From Chromatiales bacterium 21-64-14 (GTDB taxonomy: Bacteria > Pseudomonadota > Gammaproteobacteria > 21-64-14), in contig NCBI01000012.1 in the NCBI GenBank assembly GCA_002255365.1, forward strand, positions 1-64,000: DNA of 64,000 nt, given 5' to 3'. The notes under the pieces were generated by a model, which was not told where the DNA came from, did no database searches, and was given only the letters and a program-made list of their open reading frames with translations. The number at the start of each line of letters is the position of its first letter. The first letter of the stretch is position 1. Below, in pieces: positions 35,355 to 45,017 of the stretch. A program made the position numbers and the translations under genes.

Positions 35355-38300
35355 TCAGTCAGGGGCCAGCCGCGGCCGCGGGAACAGCCGGAACAGGACC
35401 GGCATCACCAGCAGCACCAGGGGCATCTGCACCACCAGGCCGGAGATGATCGCGATCGCCAGGGGTTGCTGCATGGCGGAACCCTGGCCAAGGGCCAGGG
35501 CGAGGGGGAGCAGGGCCAGAATCGCCGCCAGGGTGGTCATCGCGATGGGCCGGCGCCGGTGGATCCCGGCCAGGACGAGGGCCTCGTTTTCCTCCTGGCC
35601 GACGATCTGTTCCTGGTATTCGGAGAAATAGAAGATGGCCACTTCCGTGACGATGCCCACCACCATGGTCATGCCCATCATCGAGGAAATGTTGAGTTCG
35701 CTGCCGGTGATCCAAAGCCCGATGAACACGGCCGCGATCGCCAGCAGGGGCATCATCAGAATGGACAGGGCGATTTGGAAGCGTTCGTAGAGGAACAGCA
35801 GGAGCAGGAAGATCAGCGCCACCGCCGCGACGAAGACCGCCATGAGGCCGCGGAAGGCGATCTGCTGTTGTTTGTAGAGGCCGCCGAGTTGGTAATAGAC
35901 GCCCTTGGGGATCGCACCGGCGCTGTTTAGCACCTTCTTGACCGCCCGTATCGTGGAACCCATGTCTCGGCCGCTGATCCGCCCCGTGACTGCCACCATG
36001 CGTTTCAGGTTCTCACGGGTGATCTGGGGCTGGCCCACCACGGTGTGGATGGTAGCCACCCGCCGCAGCGGGAACAGGTGGCCGTCGGCGGCCCGCAACC
36101 ACAGGTTGCCGACCTGCTGCTCGGTGGTGCGCATGTCCTTGGGGACCCACACCCGGATCCCGATCATCTTGATGCCCTTCTGCACGTGGGTGGTGACCAC
36201 GCCGGTGAGGTAGGCCTCCAATTGTTGCGTTATCGCTTCGGGATCCACTCCCTCCAGTGCGGCCTTGCGCCGGTCCACCCGGATGTCGAGCGCATCTCCG
36301 GCGAGCACGATGCCCTTGCTCACGTCCACCACGCCGGGGATCTTAGCGATCGCCCGCGCAATCTTCGGAGCGGTGTCGAGGAGCTTCTCCGCATTGTCGC
36401 CGAACAGTTTGATCTCGATGGGCTGCGGCACCGCGGTGAGATCGCCGATCAGGTCCTCCATCAACTGGGCCATTTCGATATGCAGGCCCGGCACCTTGGC
36501 GAGCACCTGCTGGCGCACCTGTTCCATGACCACTTCGATGTTCGGCCGCGGTGGCGGCTTGAGCCGCACAAAGAAGTCCCCTTCGTTGGCCTCCGTGACG
36601 CCGCCGCCCAGTTGCAAACCGGTGCGCCGGGAATAGGTGTCCACCCAGCGGTTGTGCTGCAGGATCGCACCGACTTGGCGCAGCAGCCGGTCAGTCTCCG
36701 TCAACGACGTGCCGGGTGGGGCACGGTAATCCAGCACGAAGCCACCCTCGTCCATATGGGGCAGGAATCCTGAACCCACATGCCCGTAGCACACATAACC
36801 CGCCAGCAGGAGCGGCCCGAGCCCGATCAGGACCAGCCAGGGGCGCGCAAAGCTCGCTTCCAGCACCCGGCGGTAGTGCCGGTCGATGGCGTGCTTAAAC
36901 GCGCCGCCTTCGGGCTGTTCCGCGTCCCGGTCCCGCAGCAGGTGTTCCGCCAGCAGCGGTACCGCGAGCCACGCCACGAGAAACGAGATCAACAGTGCCG
37001 ACCCCATGGTGAGGGACAAGGCCTTGAAGAACGCGCCGGTGACGCCACTGAGAAACGCCAGCGGTATGAAGATGATGATCGTCGAGGCGGAAGATCCCGC
37101 AAGGGGCCGGCTGAACTCCAGCACTGCGCGCTTGAGGCGCTCGTGCAGCGCCCCCTCGGCGCCGCGCCAGCGGCGGATGATGTGTTCCACCATGACGATG
37201 GCGTCATCGATGATCAGTCCGACCGCCGCGGCCATGCCACCGAGGGTCATGATATTGAAGCTCATGCCCAGGACATAGAGCAATAGAACGGTGGCGGCCA
37301 GCACCGCCGGAACCACGATGATCGCGATCAGCGTGATGCGCGCGTTGCGCAGAAATACGAACAGGACCACTGCCGCCAGTGCCGCGCCGATCAGGATCGC
37401 GTCCCGCACGCTGGTGGCCGAGTTGACGATCAGTATGCTTTGATCATACCAATTATGTATGGTGACCCCTACCGGGAGCTTGCTGCGGTAGGCCGCCAGC
37501 TTGGCGCGGATGTCGTGCACGATCCGTACCGTGTTGCCCCCCGGCTGCTGGTAGATGTTGACCAGCACGGCGTTGTGTCCATCGGCGGTGACGCGTACCC
37601 ACTGGGGCACGGTGGAGCGCGATACGGTGGCGATATCCTCAAGCTCCACCAGCCCGTTGCTACCGCTGCGCAACACCGTGTGGCGGATCTGATCGAGACT
37701 GGTGAAGCGGGTGTCCGAGAGCACCAGGTAGAGTTTGTAGTGATCCTCGAGGCGGCCCACGGCGCGCAGCACGTTGGATGCAGACAGCGCCTTCACCACG
37801 TCATCCATGCTCAGCCCGTAGCCCTGGAGGCGGGCGGGATCGACGCTGACCCGGTACTCCGCGCGCTGACCGCCCTGGATCCCGATGCGCGCCACGCCGC
37901 GGATGGTGGAGAGCAACGGCAGCAGCTCATAACGCGCGATGTCGTGGAGCTGGACCAGGTCCAGGCTCTTCGATGTGAGGCTGTAGGCTGCCACCGGGTC
38001 CACGGTCGGGTTCATGCGGCGCACGTTGAAGCGCGTTCCGGGAGGCAAATTGGGCAGGATCTGGTTGATCGCCGAGGCCACCTGCTGCTTGGCCATCGGC
38101 ATATCGTGGCCCCAGTCGAAATTGACGTTGAGTTCCGCGCTGCCCCGGCTGGTGGTGGAGCGCAGACTGCGTACCCCGGGGACCCCGCGCACGGCCAGCT
38201 CCACCGGCTGGGTTACCTGGATAACCATCTGCTCGGCGGGCCGATCGCCAGCGTCGATCAGGACCATGATGCGCGGGAAGTTGACGTGCGGGAACAGCGC

Positions 38301-38402
38301 CACGGGTAGTTTGAATGCGCTGACCGCCCCGCCCACGGCGAGGATCAAGATCAGGAAGAGTATGGAGCGCCGGTGATGCCGGGCCCATTCCGCGAAGCCC
38401 AT
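35355..38402 (-). CDS. RND efflux transporter (second system)
   Basis: 1015-residue RND pump with 12 TM helices. The TM4 acidic pair is intact (GLIIDDAIVMVEH). Other landmarks are LPVALFPHVNFPRIMV near the N terminus, the SASTIIIFIPLAFLSGVTG segment and TM10-11 GMTMVVGIVTEVAIFYFSE, where the usual Asn/Asp is replaced by a Thr-Glu pair. Its ATG overlaps the adaptor stop by one base (TGATG). It is only distantly similar to the pump at 17055. The substrate is unknown. Confidence 0.92.
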   Translation of the reverse strand: MGFAEWARHHRRSILFLILILAVGGAVSAFKLPVALFPHVNFPRIMVLIDAGDRPAEQMVIQVTQPVELAVRGVPGVRSLRSTTSRGSAELNVNFDWGHDMPMAKQQVASAINQILPNLPPGTRFNVRRMNPTVDPVAAYSLTSKSLDLVQLHDIARYELLPLLSTIRGVARIGIQGGQRAEYRVSVDPARLQGYGLSMDDVVKALSASNVLRAVGRLEDHYKLYLVLSDTRFTSLDQIRHTVLRSGSNGLVELEDIATVSRSTVPQWVRVTADGHNAVLVNIYQQPGGNTVRIVHDIRAKLAAYRSKLPVGVTIHNWYDQSILIVNSATSVRDAILIGAALAAVVLFVFLRNARITLIAIIVVPAVLAATVLLLYVLGMSFNIMTLGGMAAAVGLIIDDAIVMVEHIIRRWRGAEGALHERLKRAVLEFSRPLAGSSASTIIIFIPLAFLSGVTGAFFKALSLTMGSALLISFLVAWLAVPLLAEHLLRDRDAEQPEGGAFKHAIDRHYRRVLEASFARPWLVLIGLGPLLLAGYVCYGHVGSGFLPHMDEGGFVLDYRAPPGTSLTETDRLLRQVGAILQHNRWVDTYSRRTGLQLGGGVTEANEGDFFVRLKPPPRPNIEVVMEQVRQQVLAKVPGLHIEMAQLMEDLIGDLTAVPQPIEIKLFGDNAEKLLDTAPKIARAIAKIPGVVDVSKGIVLAGDALDIRVDRRKAALEGVDPEAITQQLEAYLTGVVTTHVQKGIKMIGIRVWVPKDMRTTEQQVGNLWLRAADGHLFPLRRVATIHTVVGQPQITRENLKRMVAVTGRISGRDMGSTIRAVKKVLNSAGAIPKGVYYQLGGLYKQQQIAFRGLMAVFVAAVALIFLLLLFLYERFQIALSILMMPLLAIAAVFIGLWITGSELNISSMMGMTMVVGIVTEVAIFYFSEYQEQIVGQEENEALVLAGIHRRRPIAMTTLAAILALLPLALALGQGSAMQQPLAIAIISGLVVQMPLVLLVMPVLFRLFPRPRLAPD

Positions 38403-39448
38403 CAGGGCTGCTCCCGGACCGCGGCGCCGTCGCGCAGCTCGTAGTTGCCCAGCACCACCACTGGCGCTCCCGGCCGCAGCGCGCCGTGGATTGCGATCAG
38501 GCCACGATCCTCAGTCCCGGTGGTGACGTCCACGCGGTGCGCGATGGCGTTGCGTACCACGAAAACGTAGCTGCCCTTGGCGTCGGTGAGCACCGCGCTG
38601 CGCGGCACCGCCAGGTCCTTGGTGCGTGAGATCACAATGGTGCCCTGCATGACCATGTCGAGCATCAGGTCATGGGCATCCTTGGGGTTCACGCGCGCGA
38701 TGACGTCCACCAGCCGCGTGGCCGGATTGATCATGGCATGGAGGGTCGCGATGGTGGCGTCGATGGTCACGCGGGGGTCGAACACCGGACTGAGGATCAC
38801 CGGCATCCCCGGCTTGAGTTTCTGCGCGTCTTCCGGCTCCACCCCGAGCGGGACCAGCAGGTGATCCCGCCGTGCCAGGATCAGGGCATTGGCGTCGGCT
38901 TGTACCCGCTCGCCCTGGTTGACATTGACCTGAGTAACGATCCCGGTGAACGGCGCGCGGATCACTTCGATTCCCTGGCCGGCGCCGAGCTTGCGCTGCG
39001 CCGCCAGGGTCGATTGGGCATCGCGCAGCTGGCGTCGCGCGGCATCTACCTGGGCGCGGGTGGCGAGCTGCTCGGCGAGCAGCCGTTGTAACCGCTGCAG
39101 TTCGCTTTGGGCATAGTCCACTGCCGCCTTCGCTTGCTGATAGCCCATGCGTGTGGTGGGCGCGGTATCGAGTTCCAAGAGCGGCGCACCCGCCGCCACT
39201 TCCTGGCCTAGGCGGACCCACAGGCGGTTGATCAGGCCGGCGCGCGGCAGGTTGATGCTGATACGGCTATCCGGGTCCGCCTGCACATGTCCGAAGGCGG
39301 TGAGGCTTTGGGTGAGTGTCACCTCGCGCGCAGGTTCGGTACGCACCAGGACGCTCGATGGGGCGGCGGTCTCGGTGGTGGCGTGCGCCGTCATGCACAA
39401 GGCCAGCAGCCCGGTGGTGAAAAGACTGGAAGTCCAACGCAGGGTCAC
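38402..39448 (-). CDS. RND efflux periplasmic adaptor (second system)
   Basis: 348-residue HlyD/MFP adaptor. The signal peptide is LFTTGLLALCMTAHA; the lipoyl halves are FGHVQADPDSRISINLPRAG and IRAPFTGIVTQVNVNQGERV; the coiled-coil hairpin is YAQSELQRLQRLLAEQLATRAQVDAA; beta-barrel and membrane-proximal domains follow. GTG 39448 lies 1 nt after the TolC stop, with AGGAGAG upstream. Confidence 0.9.
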   Translation of the reverse strand: MTLRWTSSLFTTGLLALCMTAHATTETAAPSSVLVRTEPAREVTLTQSLTAFGHVQADPDSRISINLPRAGLINRLWVRLGQEVAAGAPLLELDTAPTTRMGYQQAKAAVDYAQSELQRLQRLLAEQLATRAQVDAARRQLRDAQSTLAAQRKLGAGQGIEVIRAPFTGIVTQVNVNQGERVQADANALILARRDHLLVPLGVEPEDAQKLKPGMPVILSPVFDPRVTIDATIATLHAMINPATRLVDVIARVNPKDAHDLMLDMVMQGTIVISRTKDLAVPRSAVLTDAKGSYVFVVRNAIAHRVDVTTGTEDRGLIAIHGALRPGAPVVVLGNYELRDGAAVREQP

Positions 39449-39449
39449 G

Positions 39450-40877
39450 TCACTCTCCTGTTGTCGGTTGTGCGGGCGCGGCCCAAGCCGCGCCGAGCAG
39501 CGTTTGCAGCGCCACCCGTGTTTCCAACAGGGACTGCTGCAGGTTCAGCGCCTCGAGTTGCTTGTTGAGCAGCGTGTTCTCCAGATTCAGGTAGATCAGG
39601 GCTCCCAGGTCCCGGGCCTCATAGGCGCGGCGCGCATGATCCGCCATGGTTTGGATCGTTGGCAGATTGCGGTTCACGGCCACCAGTTGCTCACTGAGCA
39701 GCTGGTGGCGTGTCCATAGGAGCTGCACCTGCGCGTAGGCCGCGTCGAGCCGCGCCTGATATTCCTGGCGCAGCTTGGCCCGGGTGGCCCGTTCGATGGC
39801 GACCTGACCCCGGTTACCGTTGAGTATCGGCAGTGTGAGGGTGATGCCGAGGCCGGTGCTGTGGATATCACTGTTGTCCCGGGACCGGGTAACGCCCACG
39901 TTCAACGCGGGAAACTGGGCCAGCACCGCTTGACGTACGCGCTGTTCCTGGCTTTTGTAGCCGGCTCGCAGGGCGAGCAGATCCGGGCGGCGGCGGGGCA
40001 GGTTCGCCAGGGCGGTGCGGATTTGCGCCGCAGTGATCGCTGCCACCGAATCTGTGGCAGTGAGCCGCAGGGGCGCCTCCGGCGCGAGACCCAGGAGCAC
40101 ATTGAGGGTCTGGCGGGTCTCACTGAGCTTGCGCTCCATGTCGTTGACCCGCGTGTTGGCGTCGAGGAGCGCAGTCAGATCGGTACCCACCACGTCCAGG
40201 GTCAGGTTGCCCTGGCGCAGGGCCTTGGACGAACGGGCGTAACGCTGGGCGTACAGGGCCTGGAAACGGCGCAACAGCGTGAGTTCCGCCTCCTGCGCCG
40301 TGACCTGTATGAACAGGGAGCGGGCCTGCTGGACTACCTGCCATTCGCTCCATAGCAGGCCCAGGTCCACTTGGTGTACCGCGGAACGCGCCGCGGAGAC
40401 GCCCGCCCAGCGGGTGATCAGGGTCTTCAGGTCATAACTCAGGCCGACGCTCAGCGCGTTGGTGAGCCCCGGGCCCCGGTTGGTGGTGAAGTCCGGATTG
40501 ATCGAGAGTTGCGGGTCCGGGAGCAGCCGCGCGTCGAACAACTGTGCCCGCGCGACTCCGGCCTGTTGCCGCGCCGCCTTGAGCTGGGGATTGTTCACCG
40601 CCGCGAGGATCGCAACATCGGTCATGTCGAGCGGGCGCGCCGGGTTGAACGGGTGGGGGCGCAGCCCCGGCAGCCGCAGGGTGGCCGGATCCACCGTAAG
40701 TTGGGGCACGGTGCGGGCGAGGTCCGGACCCTCCGGCAGCGGCTTGGGGTGGTAGACCGCGCATCCCGAGAGCAGCACGCCGGCCAGCAGCAGTGGGGTG
40801 AGCCGGCGTCCGGCCGCCAGACGAGGGCGCGGTGGCCGCGATGGCGTCCGGGGCATGGGCGAAGTTGCCGCAGTCAT
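39450..40877 (-). CDS. TolC-family outer-membrane lipoprotein (second system)
   Basis: 475-residue channel lipoprotein. The signal peptide ends LLLAGVLLSGC, so the mature N terminus is lipidated as in CusC/NodT-type channels. OEP repeats are visible as VNNPQLKAARQQAGVARAQL and LRAGYKSQEQRVRQAVLAQFPALN. ATG 40877 is selected because GGAGATCC precedes it; a longer frame is not credible. It overlaps the upstream RND remnant by 4 nt. Gene order here is remnant, tolC, adaptor, pump. Confidence 0.9.
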   Translation of the reverse strand: MTAATSPMPRTPSRPPRPRLAAGRRLTPLLLAGVLLSGCAVYHPKPLPEGPDLARTVPQLTVDPATLRLPGLRPHPFNPARPLDMTDVAILAAVNNPQLKAARQQAGVARAQLFDARLLPDPQLSINPDFTTNRGPGLTNALSVGLSYDLKTLITRWAGVSAARSAVHQVDLGLLWSEWQVVQQARSLFIQVTAQEAELTLLRRFQALYAQRYARSSKALRQGNLTLDVVGTDLTALLDANTRVNDMERKLSETRQTLNVLLGLAPEAPLRLTATDSVAAITAAQIRTALANLPRRRPDLLALRAGYKSQEQRVRQAVLAQFPALNVGVTRSRDNSDIHSTGLGITLTLPILNGNRGQVAIERATRAKLRQEYQARLDAAYAQVQLLWTRHQLLSEQLVAVNRNLPTIQTMADHARRAYEARDLGALIYLNLENTLLNKQLEALNLQQSLLETRVALQTLLGAAWAAPAQPTTGE

Positions 40878-41398
40878 GCCGGATCTCCATCCCGGTCTGC
40901 GGCAGTCCGGGGCGGGCGGCGCCAGCGCTCGGTGGCCACGTACAGAACCGGGATCAGGTTGAGGATGAGGAAGGCGCCGGTGCCCAGGGCCGCCGGTACC
41001 AGCGCCAGGATACTGGTCAGGTGGGTGCGCAGCAAGGGACGGATCCGCACCTCCACGGCGCGGTGGATGGCGGTCGCCGCGTCCAGGCCCGCGCGCCGCG
41101 GCTGTCCCGCGCAACTCAGCGGCACGATACCGTTGTTCACCGTCACGCTGACCAGGGTGACGTGACGCAGCCGATCATTACCGTCAGCCCCGAAGATTGG
41201 TAGGCCTGGCGCGGAGACCAAGCGCACGCGGCGTAACGGGTGCAGACCCGCCATGGTGTGTTTGATCGGGCGGGTGACGGGCAACGTCATATCCCGGGAG
41301 GTGCCAGCAGGATGATGGGTCACCACGTCGGTCAGCGGATAGTTCGTGTTGAGGAACAGGTCTACCGGGAGCGCCCGGCAACTCGCGGCGCCACCCAT
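40874..41398 (-). pseudogene. Internally deleted RND transporter remnant
   Basis: A 174-codon open frame carries only the two ends of an RND pump. The first part (PVDLFLNTNYPLTDVVTHHP... to the RRVRLVSAPG region) matches the segment just after TM1. It then jumps to TM11-12 sequence (LVSVTVNNGIVPL... RIRPLLRTHLTSILALVPAALG) and, with a second small deletion, to the C-terminal LILNLIPVLYVATERWR. About 800 residues are missing, yet the frame stays open and ends in an ATGA overlap with tolC. It was probably a complete pump gene heading this operon. Any residual function is unlikely. Confidence 0.75.
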
Positions 41399-41943
41399 CG
41401 TGGTGACTACCGGAGGCGGCGCGGCGGGCGTCTCGGGTTCCGTGGCCTGGGCGGGTCCAGGGTCCCTAAGAGGCCAAGACGTAGTGCTAGCCCCAGTGCT
41501 GGCCGCCCAGCGGGCCCGGCGCGGTTTACGCCCGGGCACCACGGCCCGGAAACCAGGCGCTCCAACAGAGGGGTGCCCCAAAGGCGTCGGAATGGTGGAC
41601 ATCAGGGACGGTCCGGAGGACCCAGCGAGGCGGGGGTGCGTGACATATCTGGGGGTAGACCGTCGCCCGGCGGGAAGATTCACTACGGATTCGGATCGAC
41701 GGCCCCCCCCGGGCGAGGACCGGGACGTAAGTCACGGAACGTTCACTTGAGAATCCCGTCGCGACGCCGATAGGGTGAAGAGCAGCCCCGGCCCAGCAGT
41801 CCTGGTTTGAGGCCATGTCGTGGCCGGTCCTGGATGGAGTGACCCGTAGCGGGTCGCTCCCGCCGTGCTGCGGTGCTACGAACCGGCCGTGGCCCACGGC
41901 CGGACCCCGGGCGGCCGATCACGATTCGGACGACAGGTATAGC

Positions 41944-43977
41944 GTGACGAATACACGACTCACATCCAAGGCTTGCCATTCCGGTACGGCAGAGGCCGCT
42001 GCCCATCGCGGGAGCGACGCCGGTGGGCCGGCCACCCTGGCCCGGGACTCGGCCACCTCCGTGGCCAGGGGTATCGCCGTGCGGATTACCTTGATCTACT
42101 TCGTCATCGCGGCGGGGTGGATCCTGTTTTCGGACCCGCTGTTTGCCAACGTGGTGCCGGGTTCTGAAACCTTGGCCATCCTGCAGGGCGTCAAGGGCTG
42201 GGTGTTCGTACTGGCTACCTCCGGCCTGCTTTATGCGCTGGTGGGCGGATATACCCACCAGCTTGCCATGTTCACGGAACGGGCGCGGCACTCGGAATGG
42301 CGCATACGCCACATGATCGAGTCGGTGCCGGACATACTTTATACCATGGACTTGCCGGGGTTCCGGGTTGGTTTCATCAGCACCAACGTGGCGGCCAACC
42401 TCGGTTTCGATCCGGACGAGTTCGCCGACAATCCGCATTTATGGCGCAATCAACTCCACGAAGGCGATCGTGAACGTGTGGTGGACGAGATCCTGGACCG
42501 ACTCGCCCATGAGGGCGCGTTCACCGTCGAGTATCGCATGTGGCACAAGGACGGGACGAGTGTGCGTTGGTTCCGCGACAATGGCCGCATCGAGAACCGC
42601 GATGTCAGCGAGTCCGCACGCTATTTCGGGGTATTGACCGATATCACCGCCCACCATGAGGCCGAAGCGAAGATCCGCTATCTGACGAATCACGATCCTC
42701 TTACCGGCCTGTTGAACCAGCATGGCCTGGGTCTGGTGCTCGACAACCTCCTGCGCCTGGAGGCGCGCCAAGGCGGGGAATTGAGTTGCCTGTGCTTGGC
42801 GGTGGACCGATTCGGCCACATCAACAACGCCTTTGGCCACAAGGCCGGCGACGAGATACTCAGCCAGGTCGGGCGCTATCTGCATGACGCCTTGCGCGGC
42901 AGTGATGTGGTTTCCCGGTCGCGTGACTGCCTGCTCGCCCGTTCCAGCGGTGGCCGGTTCCTGATCGTCCTCCCGGCGACCGGCCTCACGGGCGCGGGGG
43001 CGCTTGCCGAACGCCTGCTCGGCGGCATCGATGAACTGCCGATCCGGTATGACGGCGATGTGCTGCGCATCACGGGGAAGATCGGAATCGTCGGATTCCC
43101 CGATCACGGCACCAACTCCACGGACCTTCTGTCCCGGGCCGAGAATGCCTTGCACCGGGCCCGTGCCGCCGGCCCGGTTCACGTCTATGACGTGAACGAG
43201 CAGCTGGAGGATGCCTTGTCGGCGCGTTGGGTGGAGCGGATCCACAATGCGCTGGAGAAACGCCAGTTCCTGCTGCATTTTCAACCAATCCTGCATATCC
43301 CCAGCGGAACCGTCCACCACTATGAGGTCCTGGTGCGCATGAAAGAGCCGGATGGCACGATTACCCTGCCATCCAGGTTTATCAGCGTGGCGGAGCGGTT
43401 TGGTATCATCGACCGGATCGATTACCAGGTCCTCGAGATGACTATCGACTACCTGGAACACCTGCATCCCCGCTATCCGGATATCTCGCTCGCCGTCAAC
43501 CTGAGCGGCGCCCACATCGGAGATACCCGGCTGCTCGGCTGGTTGAGGGACCGGTTGGCGCGCAGCCATGTGGACGGCCACAAACTGATCTTCGAGCTCA
43601 CTGAAACTGCTGCGATAGATGATTTGCAGCAGGCACGTGCGCTGATGGACTCGCTCCGCGAGCTGGGATGCCGGTTCGCTCTGGACGACTTCGGAATCGG
43701 CTTCACCTCCTTCGTCCATCTCCGGTCGCTACCAGTTGACCTCGTCAAGATCGACGGCAGCTTTATCCGGAACCTGCCCTCGAGCCGGGAGGACCAGGCG
43801 TTGGTAGAGGCGATTACACGGGTGGCGAAGGCCTACCGGAAGGAAGTGGTCGCGGAATTCGTGGAAGACGAGCCGACGCTGGCGTTACTGCGCCGCTTCC
43901 ACGTGGACTACGCCCAGGGCTACCATATCGGAAGGCCTGCGGCCATCTCGCCCGAGGATATGGCCACGGTAGGCTGA
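41944..43977 (+). CDS. Membrane PAS-GGDEF(degenerate)-EAL protein, probable c-di-GMP phosphodiesterase
   Basis: 677 residues from GTG 41944; ATG 41815 is possible but its extra residues look non-coding. Two N-terminal TM helices flank a GWILFSDPLF-type loop, followed by a PAS domain with PAC motif (FTVEYRMWHKDGTSVRWF). The GGDEF domain has SSGGRF (residues 334-339) at the active-site signature, so it should not be a diguanylate cyclase. The EAL domain keeps the catalytic set: Glu461 (EVL), Asn in VNLSG, ELTE, DDFGIG, the Lys of VKIDGSF, AEFVEDE and YAQGYHIGRP. It is likely a phosphodiesterase regulated by the degenerate GGDEF. Confidence 0.88.
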   Translation: MTNTRLTSKACHSGTAEAAAHRGSDAGGPATLARDSATSVARGIAVRITLIYFVIAAGWILFSDPLFANVVPGSETLAILQGVKGWVFVLATSGLLYALVGGYTHQLAMFTERARHSEWRIRHMIESVPDILYTMDLPGFRVGFISTNVAANLGFDPDEFADNPHLWRNQLHEGDRERVVDEILDRLAHEGAFTVEYRMWHKDGTSVRWFRDNGRIENRDVSESARYFGVLTDITAHHEAEAKIRYLTNHDPLTGLLNQHGLGLVLDNLLRLEARQGGELSCLCLAVDRFGHINNAFGHKAGDEILSQVGRYLHDALRGSDVVSRSRDCLLARSSGGRFLIVLPATGLTGAGALAERLLGGIDELPIRYDGDVLRITGKIGIVGFPDHGTNSTDLLSRAENALHRARAAGPVHVYDVNEQLEDALSARWVERIHNALEKRQFLLHFQPILHIPSGTVHHYEVLVRMKEPDGTITLPSRFISVAERFGIIDRIDYQVLEMTIDYLEHLHPRYPDISLAVNLSGAHIGDTRLLGWLRDRLARSHVDGHKLIFELTETAAIDDLQQARALMDSLRELGCRFALDDFGIGFTSFVHLRSLPVDLVKIDGSFIRNLPSSREDQALVEAITRVAKAYRKEVVAEFVEDEPTLALLRRFHVDYAQGYHIGRPAAISPEDMATVG

Positions 43978-44069
43978 TTTGTGCGGTCCGCACCCGGCTG
44001 CACCGGGGTTGTGGCTTTGATTGGTGGATCCGCGCCGAAACCGCGATAATCCCTGATCCCCATTCTTTA

Positions 44070-44756
44070 ATGGATACGGATGCTGGCATGGAAGACCGCC
44101 CTGGTCCCCTGGGTGAGGGAGTGACGCGATGCTCAGGCGGGCCCCGGTGGGGCACGGTCCATACGCTCGCCGGGGCCCTCTTTCCTCTTTCCCTCGTGGT
44201 GTTGACCGTAGTGCTCCAGTGGTTCGCTCCGTGGACCACCGACGGGCTGCGCTACGATCGCAACGGGATTCTACATGGCCAATGGTGGCGGCTGATCACC
44301 GGTAATTTTGTCCACCTGAACTGGCCGCATCTGGCGCTGAACCTGCTTGGCCTGATCTTTATCTGGGTGTTGCTGGCGCGTGAATGGTCGCCCTTGCGGT
44401 GGCTGGTGTCGGTCCTGCTCTGCAGTCTCTCGGTCGGCCTGGGCCTGTTGATGTTCGATCCCCGGCTTGACTGGTATGTAGGTTTGTCCGGTGTCCTGCA
44501 CGGACTGTTTGCCATCGGGCTGGTAACGGATGACACCTTGCAGGGCCTCGAGCGCTACGGACTGCTCGGCGCGCTGTTGCTCAAGATCGGATGGGAGCAG
44601 TTCCATGGAGCGACCCCTGGGGTGGCCGAGATGATCGGCAGCGCGGTGGTCGTCCAGGCCCACCTCTATGGCGCCGTTGCGGGCTTGCTGGTCGGCGGGG
44701 TGATGCGGGTCGGCGGCGGACGGATGCGGCCGATGGGTTCCGGCAACGGCACGTGA
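44070..44756 (+). CDS. rrtA: Rhombosortase (rhomboid-family intramembrane protease)
   Basis: 228-residue polytopic protein matching the rhombosortase branch of rhomboid proteases, which process GlyGly-CTERM surface proteins. Motifs: QWWRLITGNFVHLNWPHLALN, YVGLSGVLHGL with nucleophile Ser140, and VVVQAHLYGAVAGL with catalytic His198. The start is uncertain (44070, 44088 or GTG 44124) because no ribosome binding site is clear and the first about 30 residues are not conserved. No protein in the window shows a GlyGly-CTERM tail, so the clients must be elsewhere. Confidence 0.85.
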   Translation: MDTDAGMEDRPGPLGEGVTRCSGGPRWGTVHTLAGALFPLSLVVLTVVLQWFAPWTTDGLRYDRNGILHGQWWRLITGNFVHLNWPHLALNLLGLIFIWVLLAREWSPLRWLVSVLLCSLSVGLGLLMFDPRLDWYVGLSGVLHGLFAIGLVTDDTLQGLERYGLLGALLLKIGWEQFHGATPGVAEMIGSAVVVQAHLYGAVAGLLVGGVMRVGGGRMRPMGSGNGT

Positions 44757-45017
44757 ACAGCGCCCGCACATGCCGCCGCTGATGACCCCGATGCCGGCGC
44801 ACCCAGACAGTCCCTGACCACCCGGGAAGCGCTATCGCTGCATCTCTGGACGGAGGTTGAAAATGGTCAGGGACGGCCCGTTCAAATCGTTTTGCCGTCG
44901 TACCGCGATGCGACGGGCGTGTGGAGCCTCACCATCCGGGGTGTTCAACGTGGCCTGATCCGGGATAATGTTGGCTTAGGCCGCGCGTGGTCAGAGGCGA
45001 AGGGGCGGGAGCGGTGA
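44757..45017 (+). CDS. Uncalled ORF overlapping protoporphyrinogen oxidase start; no normal start codon
   Basis: Directly after the rhombosortase stop an open frame of 86 codons runs to a TGA at 45015, overlapping the hemG GTG as GTGA. The encoded sequence looks real from about 44814: LTTREALSLHLWTEV, a GQGRPVQIVLPSYRD stretch and a GVWSLTIRGVQRG strand pair, a pattern seen in small DUF6968-like proteins. No ATG, GTG or TTG precedes this conserved-looking part in frame. An ATG in another frame at 44782 (MTPMPAHPDS) would fuse to it with a one-base shift. It may be a frameshifted or decayed small gene. Confidence 0.4.
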   Translation, partial: TAPAHAAADDPDAGAPRQSLTTREALSLHLWTEVENGQGRPVQIVLPSYRDATGVWSLTIRGVQRGLIRDNVGLGRAWSEAKGRER

